58,170 bases of DNA from Prorocentrum cordatum. Taxonomy: Eukaryota > Sar > Dinophyceae > Prorocentrales > Prorocentraceae. The position numbers and the translations under genes are program-made. Shown piece after piece: positions 1 through 11,170 of the stretch (its first letter is position 1; each line of letters starts with the position of its first letter). Location: NCBI GenBank assembly GCA_963575745.1, contig CAUYUJ010021040.1, positions 87,665 through 145,834 of the forward strand. Reading direction: 5' to 3'. The notes beneath the pieces are model-generated. The model had not been told where the DNA came from, searched no databases, and worked only from the letters and a program-made list of their open reading frames with translations.

Positions 1-85
1 TTGAGCCATACCCACCGCCCCTGGAGGTCCGCGGAGATCGATCCCACAGGCGCTGGTTCTGGACAAATCCCCGCCTCGGGGAGGC
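1..85. repeat. Family D hairpin repeat, cut by the window edge
   Basis: This stretch resembles the second half of the repeat at 18565-18740: CCACCGCC, then ATCGATCC, then an AGGCG..TGG arm, then AAATCCCCGCCTCGG. The order and spacing match. It is probably a truncated copy of that hairpin family. Confidence 0.5.
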
Positions 86-295
86 AAAGGAGGGGGGAGC
101 ACTTCGCTCGAAGCGTCGTTCGTGTCCGCCGTCGACCTCCTCTTTCGGGCCCCCGTCCGTTTCCCCCCCTCGTACTTCGCCAGCCCCGTCAGCGGAGACC
201 GGCCCATTTTCGGAATGGCCCCCTCTCCCGCGATACCACACGGTACCCGCAGGCGGGGGCCAATGGCAGCACCTACAGGACATGACCTCATGCCA

Positions 296-510
296 TGAGT
301 GAGTGAGTGATGACGAACCAACAGCACACACACCCATACCCATAGGGGGGTCGGAGAGGGCTATGGGTGCGTGTTGTCGGATGGGGGTCCCCATTTGAAC
401 GGGAGCGTTCCCCAGGGTCCGACAACCCGAACCCATACCCATAGCCAGTCCTCCTCCCAACGACCCCTCTATGGGTATGGGTGTGTGTTGTTCGTTCGTC
501 AAGTGAGGGG
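296..510. repeat. Fold-back element with about 50-bp inverted ends
   Basis: The left arm (about 300-352) and right arm (about 460-510) are imperfect reverse complements sharing CTATGGGTATGGGTGTGTG, then a TTCGTCA segment and a GTGAG segment. A second inverted pair lies inside, between about 361-392 (CTATGGGTGCGTGTTGTCGG) and 412-445. The nested inverted repeats suggest a small MITE-like or fold-back element. No target duplication was identified. Confidence 0.6.
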
Positions 511-967
511 GGGAGCACTTCTTGGGCGTCCCGTCCGGCTCGAACTCCTGCGGCGGGGGCGGGGGCATGTGCAGGAAGGGCGGAGAGCCTCCCAGGCGCA
601 CGGCGGAAGAGGCCACGGCCCGCAGCCCGCGGGGCCGCGCGGTCGCCCGCTGGCTCGCGCGCAGGAGCAGCATCGCGCCCCGCGCCGGGAGGGGGTGCGG
701 CGGGCCGAGGGGGAGGCGCGCCGCGAGGGTGCCTCGAGCCTCTCGAGCCTCCGGAGCCTCTCGATCCCGCTCTGCCCACACCTCCAGGCCTCCTCCCCGT
801 CGATCCCTTCCCCCCCGTCGATCCCTTCCCCCCCCATCGAGCCCCTCCCTTCCCACCCTCTCCCCCCTTCCTCCCCCCTCGATCCGCTCGCTCCTCCCTT
901 CCTCCCCGCGTCGAGCCTAGCTGAGGAGAACAAGTCTCGTGCTGGAAGGGCGTTGGGGAGGGTGAAG

Positions 968-970
968 GGC

Positions 971-1003
<33 letters not shown>
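968..1003. repeat. (AGC)n microsatellite
   Basis: About eleven AGC units lie in tandem. No gene was recognised around them; the 500-960 flank is GC-rich and open in several frames without recognisable domains. Confidence 0.9.
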
Positions 1004-1005
<2 letters not shown>

Positions 1006-1225
1006 CCGGATGCAAGAAACGATGCCTTCGGCAACCTGCGGGTAAAGACGTCCACACGTTTCCCAGCCCAACCCTCCCGACCCGACAATTGTCTTCCCGA
1101 CTCGTGCGGGAGCGGCCGCGGCGGAGGGAGGCAGACACACACACACACAGAGCAAGAATCCAAAACACCGAACTGGAGCTACTGCTGCCACTGCAACTGT
1201 ACACCGCTCAAGGTGCAACGGAAGG

Positions 1226-1318
1226 GGGGAGAGAGAGAGAGAGAGAGAAGGAAGAGAGAGAAGGAAGAGAGAGAAGGAAGAGAGAGAAGGAAGAGAGAGA
1301 GAGAGAGAAGAAGAAGAC
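1226..1318. repeat. GGAAGAGAGA minisatellite / GA tract
   Basis: GAGA runs are followed by several tandem copies of a GAAGGAAGAGAGA unit. It is all-purine on the plus strand. Confidence 0.9.
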
Positions 1319-2159
1319 AGAGCAGAGAGACCGTGCCTCCCCCAGCTCATGCACCGTGCGTCAGGGCCGGTCGCCCCGATCCTCGTCGCCGCCAGCGCAC
1401 GGAGGGCGGCGACGGCGGCGAAGAGGAGGGCCAGGAGGAAGGGCCCAGGAAGGCCTCCCAGCAACGCCCCGAGAGAGCCCCAAGAAGCGAAGGCCTGCAT
1501 GGTTGCTTCCTCCTCCTCCTCCTCCTCCTTCTCCTCCTCCTCACGCAGGAGTCCACAATACGGGCCTTCGTGGCGCCCATGCGGGAGGCCATCCAAACAA
1601 ACGAATGCTGTACGGGAGGGGTGTGTTCAAGTGAAAAGGGCCTCTGCCCCCTCTTATGCCACTGTCTGTTCCTACGCACCCCTGGCCGCCTAGAAATCGC
1701 TGCTGAATAGGCTGGTGTGGATACGAGAACCGTCAAACATTGGGAGAACGTGTGAAAGGATACACCTTGGAAGAAAGCTGACACAAACATGCTGAAGCTG
1801 GCAGATGTAAGCATTATGTGAGTGAGTGAGGGAGAGAGCGAGAGAGAGAGAGAGACTGCAAGAGGAGGGGGCACCGATGAAAGATGAGGAAAAGGGGAAA
1901 GGTGCAGGAAGAGCAGGAGATGGGAAAGAACAATTAGCGAATAACAACAGCATGACCGGTGTGGGTGGATAATGACGCATAGAGGAGAAACCGGGAACAG
2001 GCAGGCGATACAAGAGGAGAGACTATTACTCAGGAGGCACCAGGATCTTCGTCCTCCTCCCCGAATCCTTAGATCCTCCGTCCCTGTTCAGTGTTCCCTC
2101 CTCCTTACCTGTTCCATGTTCTCCCCACCTTCTACCGTTTTGATCTCTGCACGTCCTTC

Positions 2160-2850
2160 TGGTGTTTAATGGAGCTGCCTATGGCCCTATGGGGCCACGG
2201 GACAAGTGAGGGGTGCGCCGAGCTGGGCGGGAGGACGCTATGCGGACTGTGGCTCTGGAGCCTCCGGTGGAACTCCCTATGAGGCCACCAAGCGGGCAAT
2301 GGGGTGTGCCGACATGGTCGGGGAGACGCCATCTGTCCTTGCCCACTGAGGCCTACGGTAGAGTTCGCTGTGGGGCTAAGACACGTGTGGGCGGGGTGCC
2401 GACATGGGCGGTGGGACGCCGTGTGCTCTTGCCCACTGGGGGCTTCCGTGGAGCGCCCTATGAAGGCACGAAACGAATGAGGAGTGTACCGACATGGACG
2501 GGCGGACGCTATGCTGCCTTGTCCACTGGGGTCTTCGGTGGAGCTAGCTCGGTATGGGGCCACAAAATGTGTGAGGCGTGTGCCGACATGGCTGGGGAGA
2601 CTCCACGTGTACACATACCCACTGGGGCCTTTGGTGGAGCTCCCGATGGGGCACGAACCGTATGAGGGGGGTCCCGAAATGGGCAGAGGGATGTCATGTG
2701 GCCTTCCCCACTGGGACCTCCAGTGGAGCTCCATGTATGGCCACGGAACGAGTGAGGGGTGTGCCGAAATGGGCGGGGGGGCGCCATGCGGCCTTGCCCG
2801 CCTTCTTCGGTGGAGCTCCCTTTGGGGCACGAAACGTGTGAGGGGTGCGC
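2160..2850 (+). repeat. 90-bp minisatellite, array 1 (divergent)
   Basis: About eight units spaced roughly 90-99 bp apart each contain a GGTGGAGCTCCCTATGGGG-like segment, a CCACGAAACG-like segment and GTGTGCCGACATGG. Divergence between units is higher than in the arrays at 20.4-22.3 and 53.0-54.4 kb, so this array looks older or less homogenised. Confidence 0.85.
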
Positions 2851-2859
2851 GCGCCCAGG

Positions 2860-3412
2860 GTAGCCCCGAGACGGTGACCCCGAGGCCCCCAAGAGGGTCC
2901 AAGACTGCTCCCAGAGGGCCGCAGAGAGGGGCCCCAGAGGCAACAATCGCCCCACTCCCTCGGGAAAACCACATGTTCGACATACACGCCTGTTTCGTCT
3001 TGACGGCGCCCACTCCGGCCAAAGAAGCTTCCACGATCGTCCCAAGACGGCCCATGAGGCCCCCGACAGGGCCCAAAGGCGGCCCAGCAGAGCCTCAAGA
3101 GGGCCCAAGAGGGCCTCAAGAAAGCCCCAGGGGCCCCTAAGACGGCTAAGGATGGCCCCAAGGGCCCCAAGAGGGGCTTCGAGAGGGGCAATACCATGTG
3201 ACATTTCGAGTCTTTCCCGCCGTGATGGCCCCAAGGGCCCCCAAGTGTCCCCCGAGGCGCCCCCAAGAGGCTTCCAAGAGGCTTCCAAGAGGCACCCAAG
3301 ATGCCCCTGGGAGGCCCACGAAAGCCAATCGAATGCCCCCAAAGAGCCCTCCAAGAGGCCCCCGAGAGGCATTCCAGGAGACCACCACAGGCATCCCCGA
3401 AGCTCCTGACCC
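2860..3412 (+). repeat. CCCCAAGAGGCC-type degenerate minisatellite
   Basis: The region is built from many short imperfect units such as GGCCCCAAGAGGGC and CCCCCGAGGC, about 12-18 bp long. The same family recurs at 25.3-26.0, 29.9-30.1, 30.5-30.76, 31.8-34.45 and 36.1-36.7 kb, in both orientations. Confidence 0.8.
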
Positions 3413-3419
3413 AAAGGCC

Positions 3420-5270
3420 AGGCACGGTGCCGTGACGCTTGACGACTCCAGCATCTTGAATAACATGCAACGGCTGAAGTCGAGCATCGCGGACACAGGT
3501 TCTTGATGCTTGTATCCGTGGGCCTCGCTCTCGAGCCGTCTCCGCGGGGGCCGGCAAGGGCCCCCCCCCAGAGGGGACCTCTGGCGGCACCCCGCAGGAG
3601 CCCCCGGGGCGGGAGGAGGAGCGCAGCTTTCTTCCCTTCGCCGCCCGACAAAGGTCGGCGAGGCCGCGCGGCTTCGCGCGCGGGGAGCCCGCGAGGCGAG
3701 GACGGGGCTCCGCGGAGCTGGTCCGTGCCACGCCGGGCGGTGCGCCGGAGACGTTCTGTAGGCCTCCGGCGGCCTCGCGGAGCGGGCGGCCCGTCGAAGG
3801 CGCGAGGATGTCCGGGAGGGGGGGGGGCAGCGGGGAGGGGGGGGCGAGAGCAGGGAGCTTCGAGATAAGGGGTCGACTGCAGAGCTGATGTACCCCAGAA
3901 TTGGTGGTTCTCGTCGAGCCCATGGGAAACGCGCAGAGAGGCGGGAGAGCGAGGAACGTCACGCGCTCCTCGGGCACGTCCGATGCCATGCCGGTGGGAG
4001 AGATGGCAGGGACGGGGGGGTCGAGAGGGGGGCGCGCGAGCACGGGCCGCGCGGCACGTCTGGCAGCTAAACACGGCCCTGCGCCCTCGTTTGCAGCACG
4101 GGCCGTGGACAGGGGCGCCCCTCGCCACGTGTGGACGGTGCAGCCCGGGTCCCCCCCTCCCCTCGTCTCGTCTCCCGCGGTTCCCTGCCGTCCCCTCCCT
4201 GGCCGCCGCTTCCATCCTTCTCTGGGCGGCGCGCCCGGGGGGGGGGGGAAGTGAGACGGGGCGGCCATCTGAGAAGTTCTTAAGCCTTCCCCGAAGACAC
4301 AAAAAGCTTCTCAGAAGGCTAAAAAGGGCTTCAGAGAAGCCCCGCCGCCTTCTGAGAGGGCCTTCTTCTTCTTCTCACTTATCCCCCCTCGCTCGCCGCC
4401 GATCCTACCCCTTTTCCAACGCTCCCCCCCGTCCCCCCCTTCTCCATCCACTCGTTTCCCCTCCATCCCCCCTCCGCCCTTGCGCCTCCCTCTATCCCAC
4501 CAGTCCCTCCCACCCCCTGTGTCCCCCACCATCCATCCATCCATCCCTCCCTGCTGGTCCGTGCGCACGGACATCACGCATCACCTCGCCCGGAGCTCGA
4601 GAGGCACTGCTTGGATGGTGAGGCCCTGAAAGGTCGCTAGCATCCAAGCAGCGCCCACGATGAAGGCGAACAAGCAGCTCCCTCTGTACATCGCCTTCAA
4701 AGGGGGCGAGAGGAGGGATGCGGGCGGACACGGGGAGGGGAGGACGAGAAAGTTGAGGGAGACGGTGAGAACGGCTGATGAGGGATACGGGCCTCGGAAG
4801 AAATTAGCGAACACTCATGTCACATTCATGTGTCTTCCCCACCCACTGATCAATGTTGGTGGTGGGTTGGATGAGTTGCACTTCGGCCGCAGTCTTCCCC
4901 GCGCATGCCAACTTTGCGTTTGGGGGGGCGGGGGAATGTCCACCAATTGATGTCCCTCTACCGTAGGAAAAGAAACGAGAGGGGAGAAGGAAACGGAAAG
5001 GAGGTGGTGGATGAAGATGAGAGGAGCACGACGAGGAAGATGACGGGGACAGCGAAAACGAGGCCGAGGAGGACAAACACGAGGAAGCGAGGGATGACGA
5101 GGACGAGAACGCTGACGAGGACGATCAGCCATGAGGACACAGATAACGAGGATGAGGTGGAAGACAAAGGGAAGAGGAGGGGAGAGATGGGGGGCGAACG
5201 GGGAGAGGGAGGGGAGCGGAAGGGGAATGAGGAGGATAAGAGGAACAATAGTAATATATGTCTTATCGCT
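3420..5270. other. GC-rich stretch, no recognisable gene
   Basis: No conserved domain was seen in any frame. It contains small inverted repeats: TCTGAGAAG with CTTCTCAGA (about 4268-4316), TGCTTGGATG with CATCCAAGCA (about 4610-4652) and GATGAAGGCGA with TCGCCTTCA (about 4659-4698). From about 4970 it grades into GA-rich sequence leading to a TCC tract. Confidence 0.5.
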
Positions 5271-5285
5271 CGTCAGAGCCACCCC

Positions 5286-5392
5286 TGCTCCTCGTCCTCC
5301 TCCTCCTCGTCCTCCTCCTCCTCCTCCTCCTCCTCCTCATCCTCCTCCTCCTCCTCCTCCCCATCATCTTCCTCATTATCCTCGTCCTCGCA
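5286..5392. repeat. TCC/TCG trinucleotide tract
   Basis: This is a near-continuous (TCC)n tract with TCG and TCA interruptions, pyrimidine-rich on the plus strand. ORFs through it encode only poly-Ser, poly-Pro or poly-Glu/Arg and are not supported as genes. Confidence 0.9.
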
Positions 5393-5494
5393 CCCATGAT
5401 GCGATTGTAACTGTCCTCCACGCAAAGAGCACGCAGCCTGGAAACGCGCCGTCCAGCCGCTCCGAACTCTAGCAAGCAACTTCCCCATACGCCC

Positions 5495-5848
5495 CTACGA
5501 ATGCATCGCCCCCATGCGTACACCCGAAACGTGCGAGCGAAAAGCATCCGTCACGGATCTGAAGGGCATGGCCGCTGAAACTGGTGTAGGAATCTGATAG
5601 CCAGGAACTGCGAGGCCCGCTGGACCTCTGGAAGAGCTTGCCAGAATCTCCCCAAAAACGTTGCGCCTCTCCATGGGGTGGGTGGGCGCGTGAGCCTCTC
5701 CCAGCAACCCCGCCAACATCCTTCCCTTCCTCACCCTGGTGCTGCTGCTGCTTCTCGCACGTCTCGCCGTCCTCATGTCCTCCGTCTGCCGCAGAGCCTG
5801 GGGCCCTCCGAGGACGCCGCAGGCAAGATCTACCGCTAGGTCGGGCAT
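5495..5848 (-). CDS. Unrecognised ORF, possible exon
   Basis: This 117-codon frame has no family that I recognise. Its C-terminal half (from about MERRNVFGEILASS onward) has a mixed, non-repetitive composition, unlike the repeat-derived ORFs nearby. The first codons fall inside the family A transposon at 5836-5992, so the start is probably not real. It could be a fragment of a host gene or chance reading. Confidence 0.15.
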   Translation of the reverse strand: MPDLAVDLACGVLGGPQALRQTEDMRTARRARSSSSTRVRKGRMLAGLLGEAHAPTHPMERRNVFGEILASSSRGPAGLAVPGYQIPTPVSAAMPFRSVTDAFRSHVSGVRMGAMHS

Positions 5849-5992
5849 GTCCTCCTACAGTCGGATTTCGCACGAAAGCCAAAAAAGAATAGTCAAAACA
5901 AGACTCATAAATAGTATAAACAAAAAAACGTCCCCTGACTATCTTTGACTATTTTCGAATATTCCTTCTGTCGAGGGACAGGCCCGTCTTCG
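5836..5992 (+). mobile_element. Family A MITE, copy 1
   Basis: It begins CTAGGTCGGGCATGTCC and ends with a GAGGGACAGGCCCGTCTT-like end. The two ends are inverted repeats of about 30 bp, and the AT-rich interior contains the GACTATTTTCGAATATTCC segment shared by the family. Only ACCG is shared at the flanks, so the target duplication is degraded. It is non-coding. Confidence 0.85.
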
Positions 5993-6278
5993 ACCGGCAC
6001 GGCGTCCAGGCAGAAGCCAGGGTGCCAGCCTCCGGCGCCCGGTGCTCGTGGGCAGAGCGTGCGCTCACGCACTGGAAGGCATGTGCACGCGCGCGCGCCG
6101 CGCTGCAGCGGACGTGCGAGGCCCCGAGGACGGAGCATCCAGAGGAAGGGGGCGAGGAGGAGCACGGGCGGAAGGGGGCGAGGAGGGGGGCGAGGGAGGG
6201 GGCGAGGGAGCATCCAGAGAAAGGGGGCGAGGAGGAGCCAAAAGTACGACCATTCCTTCAAACATGGCCGCGCCGATG

Positions 6279-6299
6279 TGCACACACACACACACACAC
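6279..6299. repeat. (CA)n microsatellite
   Basis: This is a short run of CA dinucleotides. Confidence 0.9.
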
Positions 6300-6409
6300 T
6301 CTTTGCGTCGGCGGCAGGGCAGAGATTACTGCTCCGGCGATGTGGCATTAGTGGGGCGCACAGAATGCAAACTGGACCGCGGTGCACGGGGGGAAGGGGG
6401 AGGAAGCCA

Positions 6410-6437
6410 GCACACACACACACACACACACACACAT
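6410..6437. repeat. (CA)n microsatellite
   Basis: A run of about 13 CA units lies 110 bp after a similar run. Confidence 0.9.
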
Positions 6438-6439
6438 CG

Positions 6440-7124
6440 AGCAAGTTGCAGCTCAGGGCGGCCGCGCCTCACGACCAAGAGAGCCGGTGTCTGGGCGCCC
6501 CCCCTTGGCTCTGACACTGGCAGCCGTCAAGAGTGACCGTTGTTCAAGTGTGTTGGGTTGCATAGGCTTGCACGTGCATCTTACAGTGTGTCGGAGATCA
6601 GCTAACGCAAGGGATAAGCTTGAGGCGTTTTGCAATCCTAGAGCAGTGCAATGGCTGAGTCCGCAAAACTTGCTGGAAACACGTTCCTGGGAAAAGATGA
6701 ATTGCCTTACGGCCTGCCTGTTATGCCCAAAAAGGTTACAAGTTGCATAGGATTTGGGGCGCTAAGAATGTGTAAAACACGCGGAACCTTCGAGACTTCC
6801 TGATACCGGCCTGGTTCCAGCGCTTGTGTGCAATTTGGAAAATCCTGCCCCTGGCTTTCCCAATCGTCATGCAACCTCAAATGTGCTGTCAGCGCCGCTG
6901 TGCCGTAAATCGCCCGGGTATACGGCGTGTGGAACATGGTTTATATAGCTACGTGGACGGGCCCCGCACACCCCCATCACTGCTCCCCATGATTGCGGCG
7001 GCCTTGGACCAGCTTAAACTTACGTCATGTTGTGCGACAGGCCCAGTCAGGAAACCAACAGTGAGCGTTTGCTTTTTCGGCGTTTCGACATTGGGCAGAA
7101 GGGGGGGGGGGCAGGGGAGGGGGG
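6440..7124. other. Low-repeat stretch, no recognisable gene
   Basis: Composition is balanced and largely free of simple repeats. Short open frames exist on both strands (for example plus 6824-7264 and minus 6707-6937), but none shows a motif that I know. Nothing was assigned. Confidence 0.4.
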
Positions 7125-7315
7125 GCTCTGGCTCTGGACCTCTGCCTAGTGCGACTGCTGGCAACAGTGCGTCCCATGGGGGAGACCCTGCCTGCTCGAA
7201 ACGGGCGCCCAGAACAGCCAGCCTCTACTCTGGGGGGGGGGGGAGAGGCGGGGGGGAGGTGTGAGGGCCCGCGCCGATCGGCAGAACAGTGAATGAGAAG
7301 ACGACGACATACGCA
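7125..7315 (+). repeat. Dispersed repeat shared with 48635-48815
   Basis: Both sites have a GGACCTCTGC segment, then GCGACTG, CAA, AGTGCGTCC, GGGGGAGAC, CCTGCTCGAAAC, a G-rich run, and GTGCGAGGGCCCGCGCCGATCGGC or a near match. The order is conserved with about 75-80% similarity by eye. Confidence 0.7.
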
Positions 7316-7349
7316 TCCCAATGTTTAGCGAATCTGTGCTCACGAACGC

Positions 7350-7585
7350 CAGGAGAACCCAGAATCGAATCGGTAATGCGGATCGGCGATCGACTCGGAT
7401 CGGCGGGAATCGGCAGCCGAGTTGGGAGAAGTCGAATCGGCGGAAATCGTCCAAATAGCAGGCCTCCATTGAGAGCGGAATCCAGATCGGAATCCGAAGT
7501 CGAATCGAATCGGAATCGGCAACCATCGAAATCGAACGAATCGAATCGAATCGGAGGAATCGAAGCGAGCCCTGCGAACACCGCG
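7350..7585 (+). repeat. GAATCGG-rich dispersed repeat, copy 1
   Basis: It starts GGAGAACCCAGAATCGAATC, runs through repeated AATCGG and AATCGA words, contains GGCCTCCATTG, and ends with TCGGAGGAATCGAA. The same ordered layout recurs at 23010-23215 and 57008-57235. Confidence 0.8.
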
Positions 7586-7703
7586 TCGTCAGCGTAAGGC
7601 ACCTCACTGCCCACAACACACACAGGTGGGTCCTGTACGTTCACCCGTGGGCACGGCGCGGCACACGCTGTCAACGGCGAAGAGCACCACGGTCTGCATA
7701 ACG

Positions 7704-7857
7704 TTAGGTCGGGTATGTCCTCCTACAGGCGGATTGTTTAGACGAGAAACAAAAAAACATACCCAACATAGTCAAAGGTAGTCCGAAAATCGTCCACGGT
7801 GTAATTTGTTTGACAATTCTTGAATACTCCTCCCGTAGAGGGACATGCCCGACTTAA
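7704..7857 (+). mobile_element. Family A MITE, copy 2
   Basis: It runs from TTAGGTCGGGTATGTCC to GGGACATGCCCGACTTAA, with imperfect 30-bp inverted ends. The flanks GCATAACG (7696-7703) and GCATAATG (7858-7865) match 7 of 8, consistent with an 8-bp target duplication. It is non-coding and AT-rich inside. Confidence 0.92.
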
Positions 7858-7865
7858 GCATAATG

Positions 7866-8870
7866 GTAAACATAAACGGGAACAGATGGCATCTGTGAGC
7901 CAATTCGGGTCACAGGCATACATCAACAAGGAGGGGGGGTAGTAGGAAGCAACAGCTCGTTGCCTGACGCAGTCAGCATTCTAGATGTCTCCGCTAACAA
8001 AGATTGTGTTGCCCCCCTTCGTACTTAAGGACCACATCCCAGAAATCATTTCGAGCACCCAGAAACGTATCGAAGCAATGTCGAGCGAATATCGCCTCCC
8101 AGGGCCCGACACGTGAAAACCCTCAAATTTCGGTATTTTCTCGGTGCTCGACACTCTTTCTGGCGGTCAAGGCTGAAGTCGGTTGGAAAATCATAAAACA
8201 AGAAGGATGCTGGTGACGGTAAGGAGGGAACGGAGAGGAGGGAAGCCTAGAGGACTAGAGGATCGGAAGGACAACGAGACTCGTGCACTCCCAAGCACGT
8301 GCCCCCCCCCCCCCCACCCCCCGAAGAGCGAGAGGCGAACCACGAGTGATTGCAGCCAGGGCTGACGCCAGAGAACCTCTGGAAGAACATCGGGCCTCGA
8401 ACCTGCATGCTCACGCAAGTACGACTCGCCATTCCCCCTCCTACCCGTTCCTCGTCCATCCTCCCCGTCCTCCTCCTTCTCCCTGCCCACTGCTCCCTCC
8501 TCTGACCCCGCCCACGACGAAGACAGCATCGGGCTGGGAGAATCTGGAGCCTCCGTGCCGCGGCCACTGCGGAGCGTTTCAGACCTCTAAGCAAGCACAG
8601 GGCGACTCGTCCGCATCCCCACCGCTCGGACGTCCATTCCCTGTACATTTTTCGGCTTCGCGCGCTTCGAGTAGGGGCCCGACCACAAAAAACCTTCCAC
8701 AAGAAACCCAAACCTGAGACCCCAGGACTCCAGGACGTCCATTGAGTTTTGGTGTGGGAGCGTCGGGCTTTCCACGGCAAAACCATCCAAACACACACAC
8801 ACAAACACACACACACGCCCGAGCGACGCCAAGCCCCCGCGCAGCGCTGACCCCCGGGCGGGGCTGCCCG
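7866..8870. other. No recognisable gene
   Basis: Apart from a poly-C run at about 8306-8325 and a CA-rich segment at about 8790-8816, nothing is identified. Frames across 8200-8720 are open on both strands but lack recognisable motifs. Confidence 0.4.
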
Positions 8871-8879
8871 ACCGCCCCG

Positions 8880-9088
8880 AGGAGGAGGAGGAGGAGGAGG
8901 AGGAGGAGGAGGAGGAGGAGGAGGAGGAGGAGGATGGGGAGGAGGAGGAGGAGGAGGAGGAGGAGGCGGGAGAGAGAAGGAGAAGGGAAGAGCCATTTTG
9001 GGAGGAGGAGGAGGAGGAGGAGGAGGAGGAGAAGAGGAGACGAGGAGAAGAGGAGGAGGAGGAGGAGGATGGAGGAGGAGGGAGGAGA
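8880..9088 (+). repeat. (GGA)n tract
   Basis: About 200 bp of almost pure GGA with few interruptions, purine on the plus strand. A TCC tract of opposite polarity follows at 9258-9405, so the two could pair as a long hairpin. Confidence 0.95.
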
Positions 9089-9257
9089 GTGAGTGGACCC
9101 CCCCGCCCACCCCCTGAGCCGCCTTCTGGGACGCCCTCTGGCCGAGGCCGGAATTCACCTCAAGGCGTGGGGGCGGCGCCCGCCCCCCCCGGCCCCGCCA
9201 GTCCACGCTTCCACGGCGCCGGGCCGACCGGTGACGCTTTTTCACTCGTTTCCCAGT

Positions 9258-9405
9258 CCTCCTCGCCCTCCTCCTCCTCCTCCTCCTCCTCCTCCCTCCT
9301 CTCCTCCTCCTCCTCCTCCTCATCCTCCTCATCCTCCTCGACCGCCTCCTCTCCTCCTCCTCGACCTCCTCCTTCTCCTCTTCCTCCTTCTCCTCCTCCA
9401 TCCCT
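9258..9405 (+). repeat. (TCC)n tract
   Basis: A TCC-rich pyrimidine tract with occasional TCG, TCA and TTC, opposite in polarity to 8880-9088. Confidence 0.95.
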
Positions 9406-9419
9406 TCTCCTTATGAGCA

Positions 9420-10130
9420 ATTTCTCCCTGTCGCACCCCGAGGCTAGTTTTTAGAGCGGGACGGGCGTTTCGCCTGAGACTTCCTTACAATTTAGGACCC
9501 TGAAGCTTAACCATTGACAACAGCTTCACAGATGGAGGGCGGGTTGTTTTCAAAATGTGGCTCTCGCCTCAGCGCCGCGTGCAGTTCAACATGTTGCAAG
9601 AGTTTCACGGATTGCGGGTGGTTTTCAAAATGTGGCTCTCGCCTAAGCGCCGCGCGCATTCGTTCTCAAAATTTGCAAGAGCTTCACGAATTTAGGGCGG
9701 GCCGTTTTCAAAATGTGGCTCTCGCCTTAGCGCCGCGCACATTCGTTTTAAATATGTGCAAGAGATGTACGTATTCACAGAAAGGTGTTTGGGAAAGATT
9801 TGCGATTATGAAGGCGCAACAGTTACAGTGATTCGCGGTGTTGACATACCAGGAATGGCGTTCTGGCACTGTTCAGGATCGTCAAGACGCAATAGTCAGG
9901 CTTATCCGTGGCGTTCGAATACCGAGAATAATGTTTTGGCATTATTCAGGGTCGTCAACCGGTTGTCTTTCCAACGAGGCAGGTCCCTCTGTGGAAATGA
10001 ACCGTTGTAGGGGCCTATGAAGAGGGAGCTTGGGGGGAGGATTTACTCCAACATTATTGGTGACTCTTGGGTTTACACTGGTCCTCCTCCTCCTCCTGGC
10101 CCTCCTCGTCGTTGTCGTCGTCCACCTCCT
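9420..10130 (+). repeat. Element with 82-bp internal repeats, copy 1
   Basis: It starts near TTCTCCCTGTCGCACC, then has GGCGTTTCGCCTGAGACTTC. Three tandem units of about 82 bp follow (9535-9770), carrying AAAATGTGGCTCTCGCC and AGCGCCGCGC. Then come a GTTTTGGCA-containing segment and a conserved end, CCGTTGTAGGGGCCTATGA. The same order is found reverse-complemented at 49255-50300. No protein-coding content was recognised; its transposition mechanism is unknown. Confidence 0.85.
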
Positions 10131-10400
10131 CGGCTTCCCCCTTCACTCTCTCACCGTGAGCTGAGTCCATCACTCCTGCCCCACTCCCCCCCTCTGCCCT
10201 CCTGCATATTTGCTTCACGCCCTCCCTTGCGCTTCCATCGGCTGTTCCCTGCATGAATTCCTCCTCCTCCTCCTCCGCCCCCCCCTCCCGCCTCCCCCTG
10301 CTGGTCTTCCTCCGCGGCAACCGTTTCCTCCTCCTCCTCCTCCTCTTCGTCCTCCTCCTCCTTCTCCCACCTCATCCTCCCCCCACTCCTCCTCAACCCC
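10081..10400 (+). repeat. TCC-rich tract
   Basis: Pyrimidine-rich sequence with several TCC runs (10083-10130, 10258-10290, 10325-10375) separated by mixed sequence. Confidence 0.8.
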
Positions 10401-10530
10401 AGCCCTCCCCCCGATCACCGTTCGTATCATCGATGTTAGTTTCGGCTCTACTTTAGCGAGTCGTTGGACAATGAGGGGCACGTGGGGCCGCGCTGTCTAA
10501 ACGACTCGCTCTTCCCATCTCTGTCTGTCC

Positions 10531-10531
<1 letters not shown>

Positions 10532-10571
<40 letters not shown>

Positions 10572-10865
10572 TCTGTCTCACTCTATACATGTCCCCCCTC
10601 TCTCTCTTTCTGTCTGTCTCTTTATGTATGTCTTTCTCTCTCTCTCTCTCTCTCTCAAAAGCTGTCTTTTTCTCTCTCTCTCTCTCTCTCCCTCTCTCTC
10701 TCCGTCTGTTTGTCACTTTGCCTCTCTGCTTATCGTTCTCTCTCTCTCTCTGTCGTTCTCTCTTTCGCTCCTTATTTCTTTATGGATTTATTTATGTATC
10801 GCTCTCTCTCTCTCTCTCTGGTTTGTTTTCTCACTCTCTCTTTTGCTCTCTCTCTCTCTCTCTGC
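10532..10865 (+). repeat. (CT)n tract
   Basis: CT dinucleotide runs are interrupted by short words such as GTCTGTTTGTC and TATTTATGTATC. No gene is inferred. Confidence 0.95.
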
Positions 10866-11079
10866 AATCACACTGTGCTGTGCTGCTGGAAGAGAACCCT
10901 GGAGCATGCAGCTACGAGCTACGGCAGTGTCAAGAAACGCCCTGCGCGGGCCTTGGGCCGCCCAACCTTCCAGCACGGGCCGTCTGGAGTCCTGCGGCCG
11001 TCTCGCCGCGCCGTGCCGTAGCGGCCAGCCAGCGTGGGGGCCCAACTCGGAGGAAGAGGAGGTACACCGTGACCCCTGC

Positions 11080-11170
11080 CTGGTCATTCCGATGTTTTGG
11101 GCCTCCTGGGAGGCCCTCGTCGCCACCGCTGGCTTCTCCCCGAGATGGTCAGGACGTCCCCCGGGAAGCA
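11080..11170 (-). repeat. Partial copy of the GGTACCGATACC-ended element core
   Basis: It contains GGGCCTCCTGGGAGGCCC followed by TCGTCGCCACCGCTGG, the reverse complement of the core of the element at 19015-19155. The terminal inverted repeats are not recognisable. Confidence 0.5.

Noticed and set aside
2509-4302. 597- and 524-codon minus ORFs
   Set aside because: They consist of the 90-bp array, the CCAAGAGG minisatellite and GC-rich DNA, with no domain.
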